Source: JACQZU01 sp041908165 (lineage in GTDB: Bacteria > Acidobacteriota > Holophagae > Holophagales > Holophagaceae). Taken from it: DNA of 64,000 nucleotides. A model generated the notes under the pieces. It had not been told where the DNA came from. It worked only from the letters and a program-made list of their open reading frames with translations, and made no database searches. The DNA is taken from the NCBI GenBank assembly GCA_041908165.1, contig JAYRFV010000070.1, forward strand, positions 26,883 to 90,882, written 5' to 3'. How positions within the stretch are numbered: the first letter of the stretch is position 1; each line of letters starts with the position of its first letter. This document shows, one piece after another, positions 1 through 7,293 of the stretch. A program made the translations under genes and the position numbers.

Positions 1-1
1 C

Positions 2-505
2 GTCCTGGTGGGGCGCGGCACGGCCGGGATCGACGATCCGCAACTCACCGACCGCTGGCCCGAACCGACCCTCCCGCACCGCCTGTTCCGCCGGATCGCC
101 CTCGACAGCCGGGGACAGCTGCCCGGCAGCCTGCGCCTCTGGCAGTCGGTCGAAGGCCAGCCCCCGCTGCGTGTCCTGGCCCAGCCGGCCCCGCCGATCC
201 CGGGCGTGGAGGATCTCCGGGTTCCGAGCGGCCCGGGCGGATGCAGTTTGCGACACCTGTTGCACGAACTGGGCGCGCGCGGGATCGGCCGGCTCCTGGT
301 GGAGGGCGGTCCATCCCTGTTGGGCTCCTTCCTCGCCGAAGGCCTAGCGGACGAGTTCCACCGTTTCGTGTCCGCGGAACCCGCCGGCGGAGCAAGGATT
401 CACCTCGCCATGACGCAGGACTGGCGTGTTCGTGCCAAGGTGATGTTCCGATCCCATCGCTGGGAGATCCTGGAAAAGCCGGTCCTGGCACAACCTTTCC
501 ATTGA
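2..505 (+). CDS. ribD: RibD C-terminal reductase domain, 5' truncated by window edge
   Basis: This is the C-terminal part of the riboflavin-biosynthesis enzyme RibD, which reduces the ribosylamino-uracil intermediate with NADPH in the cytoplasm. The visible reading frame opens at base 2 with VLVGRGTAGIDDPQLT, matching the start of the reductase domain where RibD proteins read VLVGxGTxxxDDPxLT. The NADPH-binding segment RLLVEGGPSLLGSF follows at about residue 100 of the fragment. The N-terminal deaminase domain lies upstream of the window, so whether it is fused cannot be seen. The ORF stops 29 bp before the next gene, which has its own ribosome-binding site. Assignment to the RibD reductase family is firm; full-length architecture is unknown. 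Confidence 0.85.
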   Translation, partial: VLVGRGTAGIDDPQLTDRWPEPTLPHRLFRRIALDSRGQLPGSLRLWQSVEGQPPLRVLAQPAPPIPGVEDLRVPSGPGGCSLRHLLHELGARGIGRLLVEGGPSLLGSFLAEGLADEFHRFVSAEPAGGARIHLAMTQDWRVRAKVMFRSHRWEILEKPVLAQPFH

Positions 506-534
506 CCCGCCCGTCTTCACTGCTGGGAGGTCCC

Positions 535-2235
535 ATGTTCAGCCTGAATTGGCGCGCCCTGCTCACAGCCCTGCCGCTCGCCTTCCTGGTGGGTTGCATC
601 AGCACCGGCACCGAGGACGGTCGCGGCGGGGGCGGGAACACGGTCCGGGTGAACCTGCAGGCCAGCTACGAGAAGCAGGTGCTGACCACCTCCGGGTATG
701 GCGGCCTGGTGACGACGCCGGCCCGCTACGCCTACGCCGAACTGCGCCGCGCCTCGAACAATGAGTTGCTGGCCCAGGGCTACCTGGCTTCCGACGGCAC
801 CGGCTACGCCGACATCCCGGCCGGGAGCACCGTCTACGCCCGGATCTTCGCCGCCTACGAAATCCCGGTGACCAGCGGCGCCGGCTTCTTCGCCCGCGGC
901 TCGGTGGTCAATGCCTCCTATTACGCTTCCACCCCCTTCGAGCAGACCAGCGACTGGTACGTGGACAGCACCAGCTTCACCGCCAACGCCTCCGGGACGC
1001 TCTCCGTCAAGGCCTTGACCAGCAACCGCATCGCCGGAGCCTTCAACATCGCCGACCAGGCTGTGAGTTTCGCCCTCAAGGTCCGCGACCTCGAACCCAC
1101 CCTCCGCCTTCCCAACCTGCACACCTACTGGACCACCAGCAGCAACCCCAACGACCAGACCCGCACCTACCCGGTGGTGCTGACCAACACCAGCGGCCAG
1201 CCCGTCAAGACCAGCAGCGGCCGGGCGGTGTTCACCCACGCGGTCTACGGCCTGCAGAACGGCGGCGCGTGGACCGAGCAGGACGAATGGGACGACGGCA
1301 CCCTGGGCGAGACCATGGCCCACCTGCTGTTCGCCAACTACAGCTACCAGCCCGACGCCTCCAGTTCCCTGTCCCTGTTGAGGCTCGACAACGAGAACAC
1401 CTACGTCAGCCGCTACCGGCCCACCGAACCCTCGATCAGCTTCGCCTCCGGGTTCTGCGACTTCTTCGCCGCAGCCGCCACCGGCAACCCGCTGCTCCTC
1501 GACAGCTACCGGGACGGCTCCGGGACGCTCGCCGTGGAGGCCTTCGACCTCCGCCTGCACGGCCAGATCGACGCCGGGCTCCGGACCGAGTTCACCCGCG
1601 GTTCGGTCGCGATCAGCCTGTGGGGCATCCACCAGAACGCCCTCGGCGGCGGGACGGGACTGGCGACCCTGTGGGCCGCGGTCCGTTCCAATGCCTCCCT
1701 GGCGGACGGCACCGGCGACTTCAACGGCGCGGCGATCGCCTGTTATCCGACCTACCTGACAGGCCTGAAGTCCCGTGCCGCCAGCAGTTGGGCTTCCATC
1801 GTCAGCCAATTGGCGGCCGAGGGCATCCCCGAACCCAACAGCACCTATTTCGGCAGCACGGACCTCTGGACCGCCGTCCTGGTGCCCTCCGGCACCCAGA
1901 CCGGCAGCCTCCGCTGCTACGCCGCCAGCGACTACCGGTACTACGACTACGCGCCCTGGACCCCGAACTACACCCAGTCCTTGAACTACCGGTTCACCCT
2001 GACGGGTTCCCGGTCCGTGACCGTGACCATGACCCCCCTGGATGGCCAGGACTTCGAACTCGACGTCCTGGGGCCGCAGGGCTGGTTCGCTTCCAGCTAC
2101 AAGTCCCCCTTCGGCCTGGCCCGCAACCTGAACCTGGGCAACCTCTCCGCCGGCACCTACGTGGTGCGGGTGCGGGCGAACCCGGACGCGCCCACCGCCA
2201 ACGGCACCTACCGCTTCAACCTTTCCATCAATTAG
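535..2235 (+). CDS. Putative lipoprotein with C-terminal PPC-like domain
   Basis: The predicted 566-residue protein starts at an ATG preceded by GGGAGG. The frame is open further upstream, but only this start gives a signal peptide. The N-terminus has a hydrophobic stretch ending in a lipobox (LVGC, Cys at about residue 20), followed by a Gly-rich linker, so it should be lipid-anchored outside the cytoplasm. Middle residues are rich in Tyr, Ser, Thr and Asn, with no catalytic motif I recognise. The last ~85 residues (YRFTLTG through GTYVVRVRA) resemble bacterial pre-peptidase C-terminal (PPC) beta-sandwich domains, which normally sit after secreted enzymes. No peptidase domain is apparent in the rest of the protein. 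Function is unknown; surface adhesion or carbohydrate contact is only a guess. Confidence 0.75.
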   Translation: MFSLNWRALLTALPLAFLVGCISTGTEDGRGGGGNTVRVNLQASYEKQVLTTSGYGGLVTTPARYAYAELRRASNNELLAQGYLASDGTGYADIPAGSTVYARIFAAYEIPVTSGAGFFARGSVVNASYYASTPFEQTSDWYVDSTSFTANASGTLSVKALTSNRIAGAFNIADQAVSFALKVRDLEPTLRLPNLHTYWTTSSNPNDQTRTYPVVLTNTSGQPVKTSSGRAVFTHAVYGLQNGGAWTEQDEWDDGTLGETMAHLLFANYSYQPDASSSLSLLRLDNENTYVSRYRPTEPSISFASGFCDFFAAAATGNPLLLDSYRDGSGTLAVEAFDLRLHGQIDAGLRTEFTRGSVAISLWGIHQNALGGGTGLATLWAAVRSNASLADGTGDFNGAAIACYPTYLTGLKSRAASSWASIVSQLAAEGIPEPNSTYFGSTDLWTAVLVPSGTQTGSLRCYAASDYRYYDYAPWTPNYTQSLNYRFTLTGSRSVTVTMTPLDGQDFELDVLGPQGWFASSYKSPFGLARNLNLGNLSAGTYVVRVRANPDAPTANGTYRFNLSIN

Positions 2236-2256
2236 CCCAAGCCGAGGGCCAGGAGC

Positions 2257-2278
2257 CGGGCCGTCCTCGGGCGGCCCG
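2257..2278. terminator. Stem-loop between convergent genes
   Basis: A 7-bp GC stem (CGGGCCG / CGGCCCG) with an 8-nt loop lies in the 46-bp gap between the lipoprotein gene and the convergent thiS-like gene. It could act as a bidirectional terminator. There is no proper T-tract on either side, so this is a weak call. Confidence 0.3.
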
Positions 2279-2281
2279 TTC

Positions 2282-2482
2282 TCATCCCCCGCCGACCAGC
2301 CTGACGATCTCCAGCTGGTCACCCTCGTGCAGCGCGGTTCCCGGGTGATTGACCCGCGGGATGACGGCACCGTTCAGCTCGATGGCCGACCCGAAGTCCG
2401 GGAGCCCCAGCCAGGAGGAGAGTTCCGCCAGGGTGGCGAGGTCGGGGACCTCCCGGCGGGCTCCGTTGATGACCAGCTGCAT
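2282..2482 (-). CDS. thiS: ThiS/MoaD-like sulfur carrier protein
   Basis: This 66-residue ubiquitin-fold sulfur carrier ends in Gly-Gly-Gly. The family is activated as a C-terminal thiocarboxylate and donates sulfur. MQLVINGARREV at the start and EGDQLEIVRLVGGG at the end match ThiS (a strand beginning with xxNG, then the xVxxxxGG tail). Its ATG overlaps the TGA of the upstream PLP sulfur enzyme (TGATG), so the two are translationally coupled. That pairing raises an alternative to thiazole synthesis: the carrier may deliver sulfur to the homocysteine-forming enzyme, as HcyS does for MetY in Wolinella succinogenes. No thiG, thiF or thiH is nearby. The family call is strong; the thiamine versus methionine role is open. 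Confidence 0.8.
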   Translation of the reverse strand: MQLVINGARREVPDLATLAELSSWLGLPDFGSAIELNGAVIPRVNHPGTALHEGDQLEIVRLVGGG

Positions 2483-3678
2483 CAGGCCCGCCCCGCGGCG
2501 GCCTGGAATCCGCGCTCGAGGTCCGCGATCAGGTCGGGTTCGTCCTCGATGCCGACCGAAAGCCGCAGCAGCCCGTCGGAAATGCCCAGCCGGACCTTCA
2601 CTTCAGGCGGCGTCCGCAGGTGGCTCATGCTGGCCGGGTGCTGGATCAGGCTCTCCACGCCGCCCAGGGAGACGCCCCGGGTGATCACCTCCAGGGCCTC
2701 ACAGAAGCGCCGGCCGGCTTCGATCCCCTCGCGCAGCTCGAAGCCGAGCATCGCCCCGAACCCGCCGCCCATCTGCCGCTGCGCCACCGCGTGCCCGCGA
2801 TGGCTGGGCAGTCCTGGATAGTCCACCCGGCTCACCTGCGGCTGCCAGAGCAGCCACTGGGCCAGGCTCTGGGCATTGTCCGAAGCGCGACGCACCCGCA
2901 GGGGCAGGGTCTTGAGGCCTCGGTGCAGCAGCCAGGCGGCCATCGGGTCCAGGGTCGGGCCGTGCACCTTCGCCACGTGCCAGCAGGCGACCACGTCCGC
3001 CTCGGCGCCGGCGATCACCCCGCCCACCAGGTCGGAGTGCCCGGCCAGGTACTTCGTGGCGCTCGACACGCTGAGGTCCACCCCGAGGTTCGCGGGCCGG
3101 GTCAGGATCGGGCTGGCGAAGGTGTTGTCCGCCACCGTCCTCACGCCCCGCGCCCGGGCCAAGGCGGCGACCGCAGCGAGGTCGCTGATGGCCAGGGTCG
3201 GATTGCTGGGCGTCTCCAGCAGCACCAGGGCGGTCCCCGGGGTGAGGGCGGCCTCCCACTCCTGCAGGTCCAGGGTGTCCGCGATCCAGGTGATCCGGAG
3301 CTTGCGCCGCTCCTCCCATCGCCGGAGCAGCTGCTCGGTGCCCAGGTAGATAGCGCTCGGGGCGACCACGTGGTCGCCATTGCGGAGGAAGGCCTCGAAC
3401 ACGGTGGCGAAGGCGGCCATGCCCGAACTGGTCAGCAACGCCCGTTCGGCGCCCTCGAGCCGGGCCACCACCTCCTCGACTTCGCTCGCGTTGGGATTGC
3501 CCCAGCGGGTGTAGAACTGCGGGGGCTCGATGGCGGCGGAGAACTCGGCGCCCTCCGCGTTCTCACGCAACTGGAACACCGAGGTCTGGAAGATCGGGGT
3601 GGTCACCGCCCGGGTGGGGTTGTGCCGCTTGCCGCCATGGATGGCGGTGGTGCTGGGACCCCAGGAACGGCCGGGCAT
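2482..3678 (-). CDS. Cys/Met-metabolism PLP enzyme (MetY/MetB type)
   Basis: This 398-residue fold-type I PLP enzyme belongs to the trans-sulfuration family (cystathionine gamma-synthase, O-acetylhomoserine sulfhydrylase, methionine gamma-lyase). Family hallmarks include STTAIHGG near the start, YTRWGNPN at about residue 56, the TSSGMAA phosphate-binding turn, ETPSNP, the DNTFASP segment and the PLP lysine in SSATKYLAGHSD (about Lys209). The ATG at 3678 is preferred over the upstream GTG because GGGAG lies 6 nt ahead of it. It is coupled by a 1-base overlap to the sulfur-carrier gene downstream, which favours a sulfur-incorporating role (homocysteine formation) over degradation. The exact substrate cannot be read from sequence. 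Confidence 0.8.
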   Translation of the reverse strand: MPGRSWGPSTTAIHGGKRHNPTRAVTTPIFQTSVFQLRENAEGAEFSAAIEPPQFYTRWGNPNASEVEEVVARLEGAERALLTSSGMAAFATVFEAFLRNGDHVVAPSAIYLGTEQLLRRWEERRKLRITWIADTLDLQEWEAALTPGTALVLLETPSNPTLAISDLAAVAALARARGVRTVADNTFASPILTRPANLGVDLSVSSATKYLAGHSDLVGGVIAGAEADVVACWHVAKVHGPTLDPMAAWLLHRGLKTLPLRVRRASDNAQSLAQWLLWQPQVSRVDYPGLPSHRGHAVAQRQMGGGFGAMLGFELREGIEAGRRFCEALEVITRGVSLGGVESLIQHPASMSHLRTPPEVKVRLGISDGLLRLSVGIEDEPDLIADLERGFQAAAGRA

Positions 3679-3704
3679 GCTTGCTCCCACGCGGTGGACC
3701 TCCC

Positions 3705-4010
3705 CTACTTCCGCCCGAACACGATCGCCAGGGCCGCCACGGCCAGGACGATCAGCGCCACCACCCGCCAGAGGGTCGGCCGGTTGTCGAGCATGTCGCG
3801 GGTGGAGGCCCCGGGGTCCTCGAGGGCCGCCTGGGCCAGTTCCTCCTCCGGGGCCTCGGGGGGCTCGGGGTGGGGCGGCACCAGCGGATCCGCCACCTGG
3901 CCGAGGTACACCCGGCGGAAGCCCTGGTCGCGGCCGGGCGCCGGGGGGAATTCGGTGGTCCTGCCCGGGAGCGGCTCCTGGGTGGGTTCGGGTGGTTCCG
4001 GTCTATCCAT
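3705..4010 (-). CDS. Small Pro-rich protein with C-terminal membrane anchor
   Basis: This 101-residue protein starts at the ATG at 4010, the only start that excludes the out-of-frame overlap with gatB. The first ~75 residues are polar and rich in Pro and Glu. The last ~20 form one hydrophobic helix (WRVVALIVLAVAALAIVFG) ending in RK, so it looks like a tail-anchored cytoplasmic protein. It lies 14 bp after gatB and 14 bp before the sulfur enzyme, on the same strand. I do not recognise a family. Confidence 0.6.
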   Translation of the reverse strand: MDRPEPPEPTQEPLPGRTTEFPPAPGRDQGFRRVYLGQVADPLVPPHPEPPEAPEEELAQAALEDPGASTRDMLDNRPTLWRVVALIVLAVAALAIVFGRK

Positions 4011-4024
4011 CCAACAGCTCCTGG

Positions 4025-5488
4025 TCAGGCCTGGTTCTGCGGAGCGCCCAACAGTTGACCCAGGATAGCCTGGACCATGGCGGGATCGGCCTTCCCGCCG
4101 CTGGCCTTGCGGACCTGGCCGACGAAGAACCCGCGCAGGGAGTCCTTCCCCGCCTGGAGTTGGGCGAAGGCGTCCGGGTGGGCGGCCACGGCCTCCCGCA
4201 CCAAGGCTTCGATCCCCTCCGCGTCCCGCATGACGCCCAGCCCCAGCCGGTCCACCACCGCCTTCGCCGGGCCGGCCCCGGCCAACAGCTCCGGGAGCAC
4301 CGCCTCCTTGGCATCGTTCAGATTGACCGCGCCGGCCTCGACCAGCTGAAGGAGTTCGGCCAGGGCCTCGGGAGCCAACCCGAGCGTCTCGATGGATCCG
4401 CCCCGCAGGTTCAGGAGGCGGCTGACCTCCCCGAGCATCCAGTTCGCCGCGGCCTTGCCGAGTCCGCTGCAGGCGGCCAGCCGCTCGAAATAGGCGGCGA
4501 AGGCCGTTCCCTGGGCGAGCATGCCGGCTTCGTAGGCGCTGAGACCGAAGGCGGTGCGCCAGCGCTGCTGCCGGACCCAGGGGAGTTCCGGGAGCCCGGA
4601 CCGGACCGCCTCGATCTCCTCGGCGGCGATGAGCAGCGGCGGAAGGTCCGGTTCCGGGAAGGTCCGGTAGTCCAGGGCGGCCTCCTTGCTGCGCTGGGGC
4701 CGGGTCTCTCCCCGGTCGGCGTCCCAGCCCCGGGTCTCGGCCTCCACCGGCCGGCCGGACAGGAGCAGGGCGGCCTGGCGCCCGGCTTCCCAGGCCAGGG
4801 CGCGCTTCACGAAATTGAAGCTGTTCAGGTTCTTGACCTCGACCCGGGTGCCCAAAGCCTCGCCCGCCCGCCTCAGGCTGATGTTGGCATCGCAGCGGAA
4901 GGACCCCTCCTCGAGGTTGCCGTCGCAGATCCCCAGGAAGGTCACCAGCCGGTGCAGGGCCTTGAGGTAGTCCGAGGCCTCCTGGGGGCTGCGCAGGTCG
5001 GGCTCGCCGACCACCTCCAGCAGGGGCACTCCGGCCCGGTTCAGGTCCACCAGGGTGGCGCCGGATTCGTGCAGGTTCTTGCCGGCATCCTCCTCCAGGT
5101 GGGCCCGCTGGATCCGGGCGCGGATGTCGCCCTCCGCGCCGCGCACCTCTGGATCCCCGGGCACCAGGAGCTCCCCCGCCTCCACCACGGCCGTCGGTCC
5201 CTGGGTGATCTGGTAGCCCTTGGGCAGGTCCGGGTAGAAGTACTGCTTGCGGTAGAAGGTGCTGCTCGGCTGGATCCGCGCCTCCAGGGCCAGACCCAGG
5301 GCGATCGCCATCCGCACCGCCTCGGCGTTGAGCACCGGCATGGCGCCGGGCAGGCCGAGGCAGACCGGGCAGGTCCGGCTGTTGGGCGCGCCTCCGGTGG
5401 CGGCGGCGCAACCGCAGAACATCTTGGTCCGGGTCCGCAACTGGAGGTGGACCTCCAGGCCGATGACCGTCTCGTACCCTGGCTCCAT
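4025..5488 (-). CDS. gatB: Asp/Glu-tRNA amidotransferase subunit B
   Basis: GatB is the kinase/tRNA-binding subunit of the GatCAB amidotransferase, which converts Glu-tRNAGln and Asp-tRNAAsn to the amidated forms. The 487-residue protein is of normal family length. It opens with the conserved YETVIGLEVHLQL block, has the Cys pairs CGC and CPVC in the first ~45 residues, contains LPKGYQIT, DLNRAGVPLLE and SFRCDANIS, and ends with the YqeY-like tail that positions tRNA. gatA and gatC are not in the window. It lies 21 bp downstream of mnmE in the rpmH-rnpA-yidC-jag-mnmE series, so it is probably co-transcribed with translation genes. Confidence 0.95.
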   Translation of the reverse strand: MEPGYETVIGLEVHLQLRTRTKMFCGCAAATGGAPNSRTCPVCLGLPGAMPVLNAEAVRMAIALGLALEARIQPSSTFYRKQYFYPDLPKGYQITQGPTAVVEAGELLVPGDPEVRGAEGDIRARIQRAHLEEDAGKNLHESGATLVDLNRAGVPLLEVVGEPDLRSPQEASDYLKALHRLVTFLGICDGNLEEGSFRCDANISLRRAGEALGTRVEVKNLNSFNFVKRALAWEAGRQAALLLSGRPVEAETRGWDADRGETRPQRSKEAALDYRTFPEPDLPPLLIAAEEIEAVRSGLPELPWVRQQRWRTAFGLSAYEAGMLAQGTAFAAYFERLAACSGLGKAAANWMLGEVSRLLNLRGGSIETLGLAPEALAELLQLVEAGAVNLNDAKEAVLPELLAGAGPAKAVVDRLGLGVMRDAEGIEALVREAVAAHPDAFAQLQAGKDSLRGFFVGQVRKASGGKADPAMVQAILGQLLGAPQNQA

Positions 5489-5509
5489 GCGGCGGGCCCC
5501 CGCTCCATT

Positions 5510-6811
5510 CTACTTGCCCAGGCAGAACCCGCTGAAGACCTGGTCGAGCGCCGCCTCGGCGCGATCCTCCCCGGTCAGCCGGGCCAGGAGGCCCCACATT
5601 CCCTGCAGGCCCGAGGCCAGCAGCTCGGGCGGGGAGCCGGGACCGAGGGCCCGCAGCAGCCCCACCTGCTGCAGCAGTTCGTCCAGCAGTTCGCGCTGGC
5701 GCGCCGTGGCCAGGGCGCCCAGGCAGGCCTCCGGACTGAGGGGGCCGAGGAACCGTTCCCGCAGGGCCGCCGCCAGGGCCGCCAGGTCTCCCTGCGGTGC
5801 ACAGGTGGGCAGGCCCAGGACCCCGGGAGCCTGGTCCGCGAAGGTCCGCACCACCAGGACGCGTTCCCCGAATGCGGCGAGCCGGGCGGAGAGGACCGGG
5901 TCGGGCCCCGGATCGGTCGCCGGCACCAGGTGCAGGATCAGGTCGGCGGTGGCCAGGGCGCCGGCGACCCGCTCCACCCCCAGCCGCTCCACGGGATCCT
6001 CGGTCTCCCGCAGGCCTGCGGTGTCGAACAGCAGCAGCGGCAGCCCCGCGAACTCGGTGCGCACCTCGAGGACGTCCCGGGTGGTGCCCGGGTGCTCGGT
6101 GACGATGGCGCGGTCCTCCCCGGCCAGCGCGTTGAACAGGGTGCTCTTGCCGGAGTTGGGGCGGCCGGCGAGGACGACCCGGATCCCGTCCCGCAGCCAT
6201 TGGGCGGCCGCCGAGCGCCGTTGTTCCACGTGGAACGCCGCCTCCAGCTCCAGCAGGACGGCCGCCAGGTCCGCCGGGTCCATATCGATGCCTTCCTCCT
6301 CCCCGTAGTCCACGGCGGCTTCGGCCCGGGCGATCCAGGGCGCCAGCCCGTCCCGGGTCCTGGCGATCCACGCCGGGACCGCGCCCGCCCGCGCCTGCGC
6401 CTGGCGCAACTGGGTGTCGGTACCGGCGGCCACCAGGTCGCGCAGGGCCTCCGCCTCCAGCAGTCCCTGCTTGCCGTTCAGGAGCGCCCGGCGGGTGAAC
6501 TCCCCGGGCTCGGCGAGGCGGATCCCGAGGGTGCCGAGGTGCTCCAGGAACCGGCGCACCAGCAGCGGGTTGCCGTGCAGGTGGAACTCGACGAGGTCCT
6601 CGCCGGTGTAGCTGGCGGGGGCCGGGAAGTGGAGCACCAGGGCCCGTTCCTGGAACCCGTCCCAGGCCAGCCGGCGGAGCGCCGCGCGGCGCGGCTGCGG
6701 CAGCCGCAGCAGCGGCGCCAGGCGCGCGACGAGGCCGGGACCGGAGACCCGCACGACCGCCACGGCCGCGGGAAGCAGGGGGGTTGCCGGAGCGCAGATC
6801 GGCTCGGCCAC
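5510..6811 (-). CDS. mnmE: tRNA-modifying GTPase MnmE with degenerate G4 motif
   Basis: MnmE, with MnmG, builds the 5-(carboxymethyl)aminomethyl modification on wobble uridine. The 433-residue protein has the N-terminal formyl-THF-binding domain (EDLVEFHLHGNPLL, EPGEFTRRA), a GTPase domain with G1 GRPNSGKS (216-223), G2 GTTRD and G3 DTAG (263-266), and the C-terminal FCLGK catalytic-Cys tail. The G4 guanine-specificity motif, normally NKxD, reads TFAD (323-326), and G5 is also weak, which is unusual. It starts at a GTG 4 bp after jag. mnmG, rsmG and parAB, often neighbours, are not in this window. A parS-like palindrome is embedded in the coding sequence. Confidence 0.93.
   Translation of the reverse strand: MAEPICAPATPLLPAAVAVVRVSGPGLVARLAPLLRLPQPRRAALRRLAWDGFQERALVLHFPAPASYTGEDLVEFHLHGNPLLVRRFLEHLGTLGIRLAEPGEFTRRALLNGKQGLLEAEALRDLVAAGTDTQLRQAQARAGAVPAWIARTRDGLAPWIARAEAAVDYGEEEGIDMDPADLAAVLLELEAAFHVEQRRSAAAQWLRDGIRVVLAGRPNSGKSTLFNALAGEDRAIVTEHPGTTRDVLEVRTEFAGLPLLLFDTAGLRETEDPVERLGVERVAGALATADLILHLVPATDPGPDPVLSARLAAFGERVLVVRTFADQAPGVLGLPTCAPQGDLAALAAALRERFLGPLSPEACLGALATARQRELLDELLQQVGLLRALGPGSPPELLASGLQGMWGLLARLTGEDRAEAALDQVFSGFCLGK
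6222..6237. promoter_or_regulatory. parS-like centromere site inside mnmE
   Basis: The 16-mer TGTTCCACGTGGAACG contains a perfect 14-bp palindrome. It matches 15 of 16 positions of the TGTTCCACGTGGAACA form of the ParB-binding site. It sits about 3.3 kb left of dnaA, where chromosomal parS sites usually cluster. It also encodes FHVEQ of MnmE, so coding constraint alone must be excluded. Confidence 0.7.
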
Positions 6812-6815
6812 GGGC

Positions 6816-7277
6816 CTACTTCTTCAGGATCGTCAGGCTCTTGAGGGTGCCGGTGCCTTCGCTCTCGGAGCGCAGGTCGGGGGTGCGGGCGATGACCAGG
6901 TGCACCCAGCGGCGTTCCCGCGGGGTCAGCGACTTGAACGTGTGGCGACCCAGCTCCCGGGCCCGGGAGGCGGCGAAGTCGGCCATCGAGGTGATCTCGC
7001 GCATCCGGAACAGCCGCTGGCCGTGGACGTCCAGGTAGACCAGCCGGGCGTCCTCGCGTTCGCCCTGGGCCTCGTGCAGCAGGAACTGCAGGGCGTCCAG
7101 CGCGGCCCCGCGGCCCTCCGCGAACAGCGCGGCGTCCGGCCCCTCCACCACCATGCGGTTGGGGAAGAGTTCGGCGTCGCCCGAGTCCTGGTAGCGGGCG
7201 CCGACCTTCAGGCCGAGGGCCTGGGTCCAGCGCTCCACCAGGCCCGGAAGCTCCTCAAGCTGGGTGCGCCTGCGCAT
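6816..7277 (-). CDS. jag: Jag/KhpB-like R3H RNA-binding protein
   Basis: This 153-residue protein lies directly downstream of yidC, the position of jag in many bacteria. The central part looks like a divergent KH domain (LFPNRMVVEGPDAALF). The C-terminal part has an R3H domain with the RRWVH signature in TPRERRWVHLVI. The basic Jag_N domain found in Firmicutes is absent. The family binds single-stranded RNA and is linked to division and envelope regulation. The ATG is preceded by GAGGAGG at good spacing. The R3H call is solid; the functional role is inferred from synteny. Confidence 0.8.
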   Translation of the reverse strand: MRRRTQLEELPGLVERWTQALGLKVGARYQDSGDAELFPNRMVVEGPDAALFAEGRGAALDALQFLLHEAQGEREDARLVYLDVHGQRLFRMREITSMADFAASRARELGRHTFKSLTPRERRWVHLVIARTPDLRSESEGTGTLKSLTILKK

Positions 7278-7293
7278 CGCCGCCTCCTCGGAT

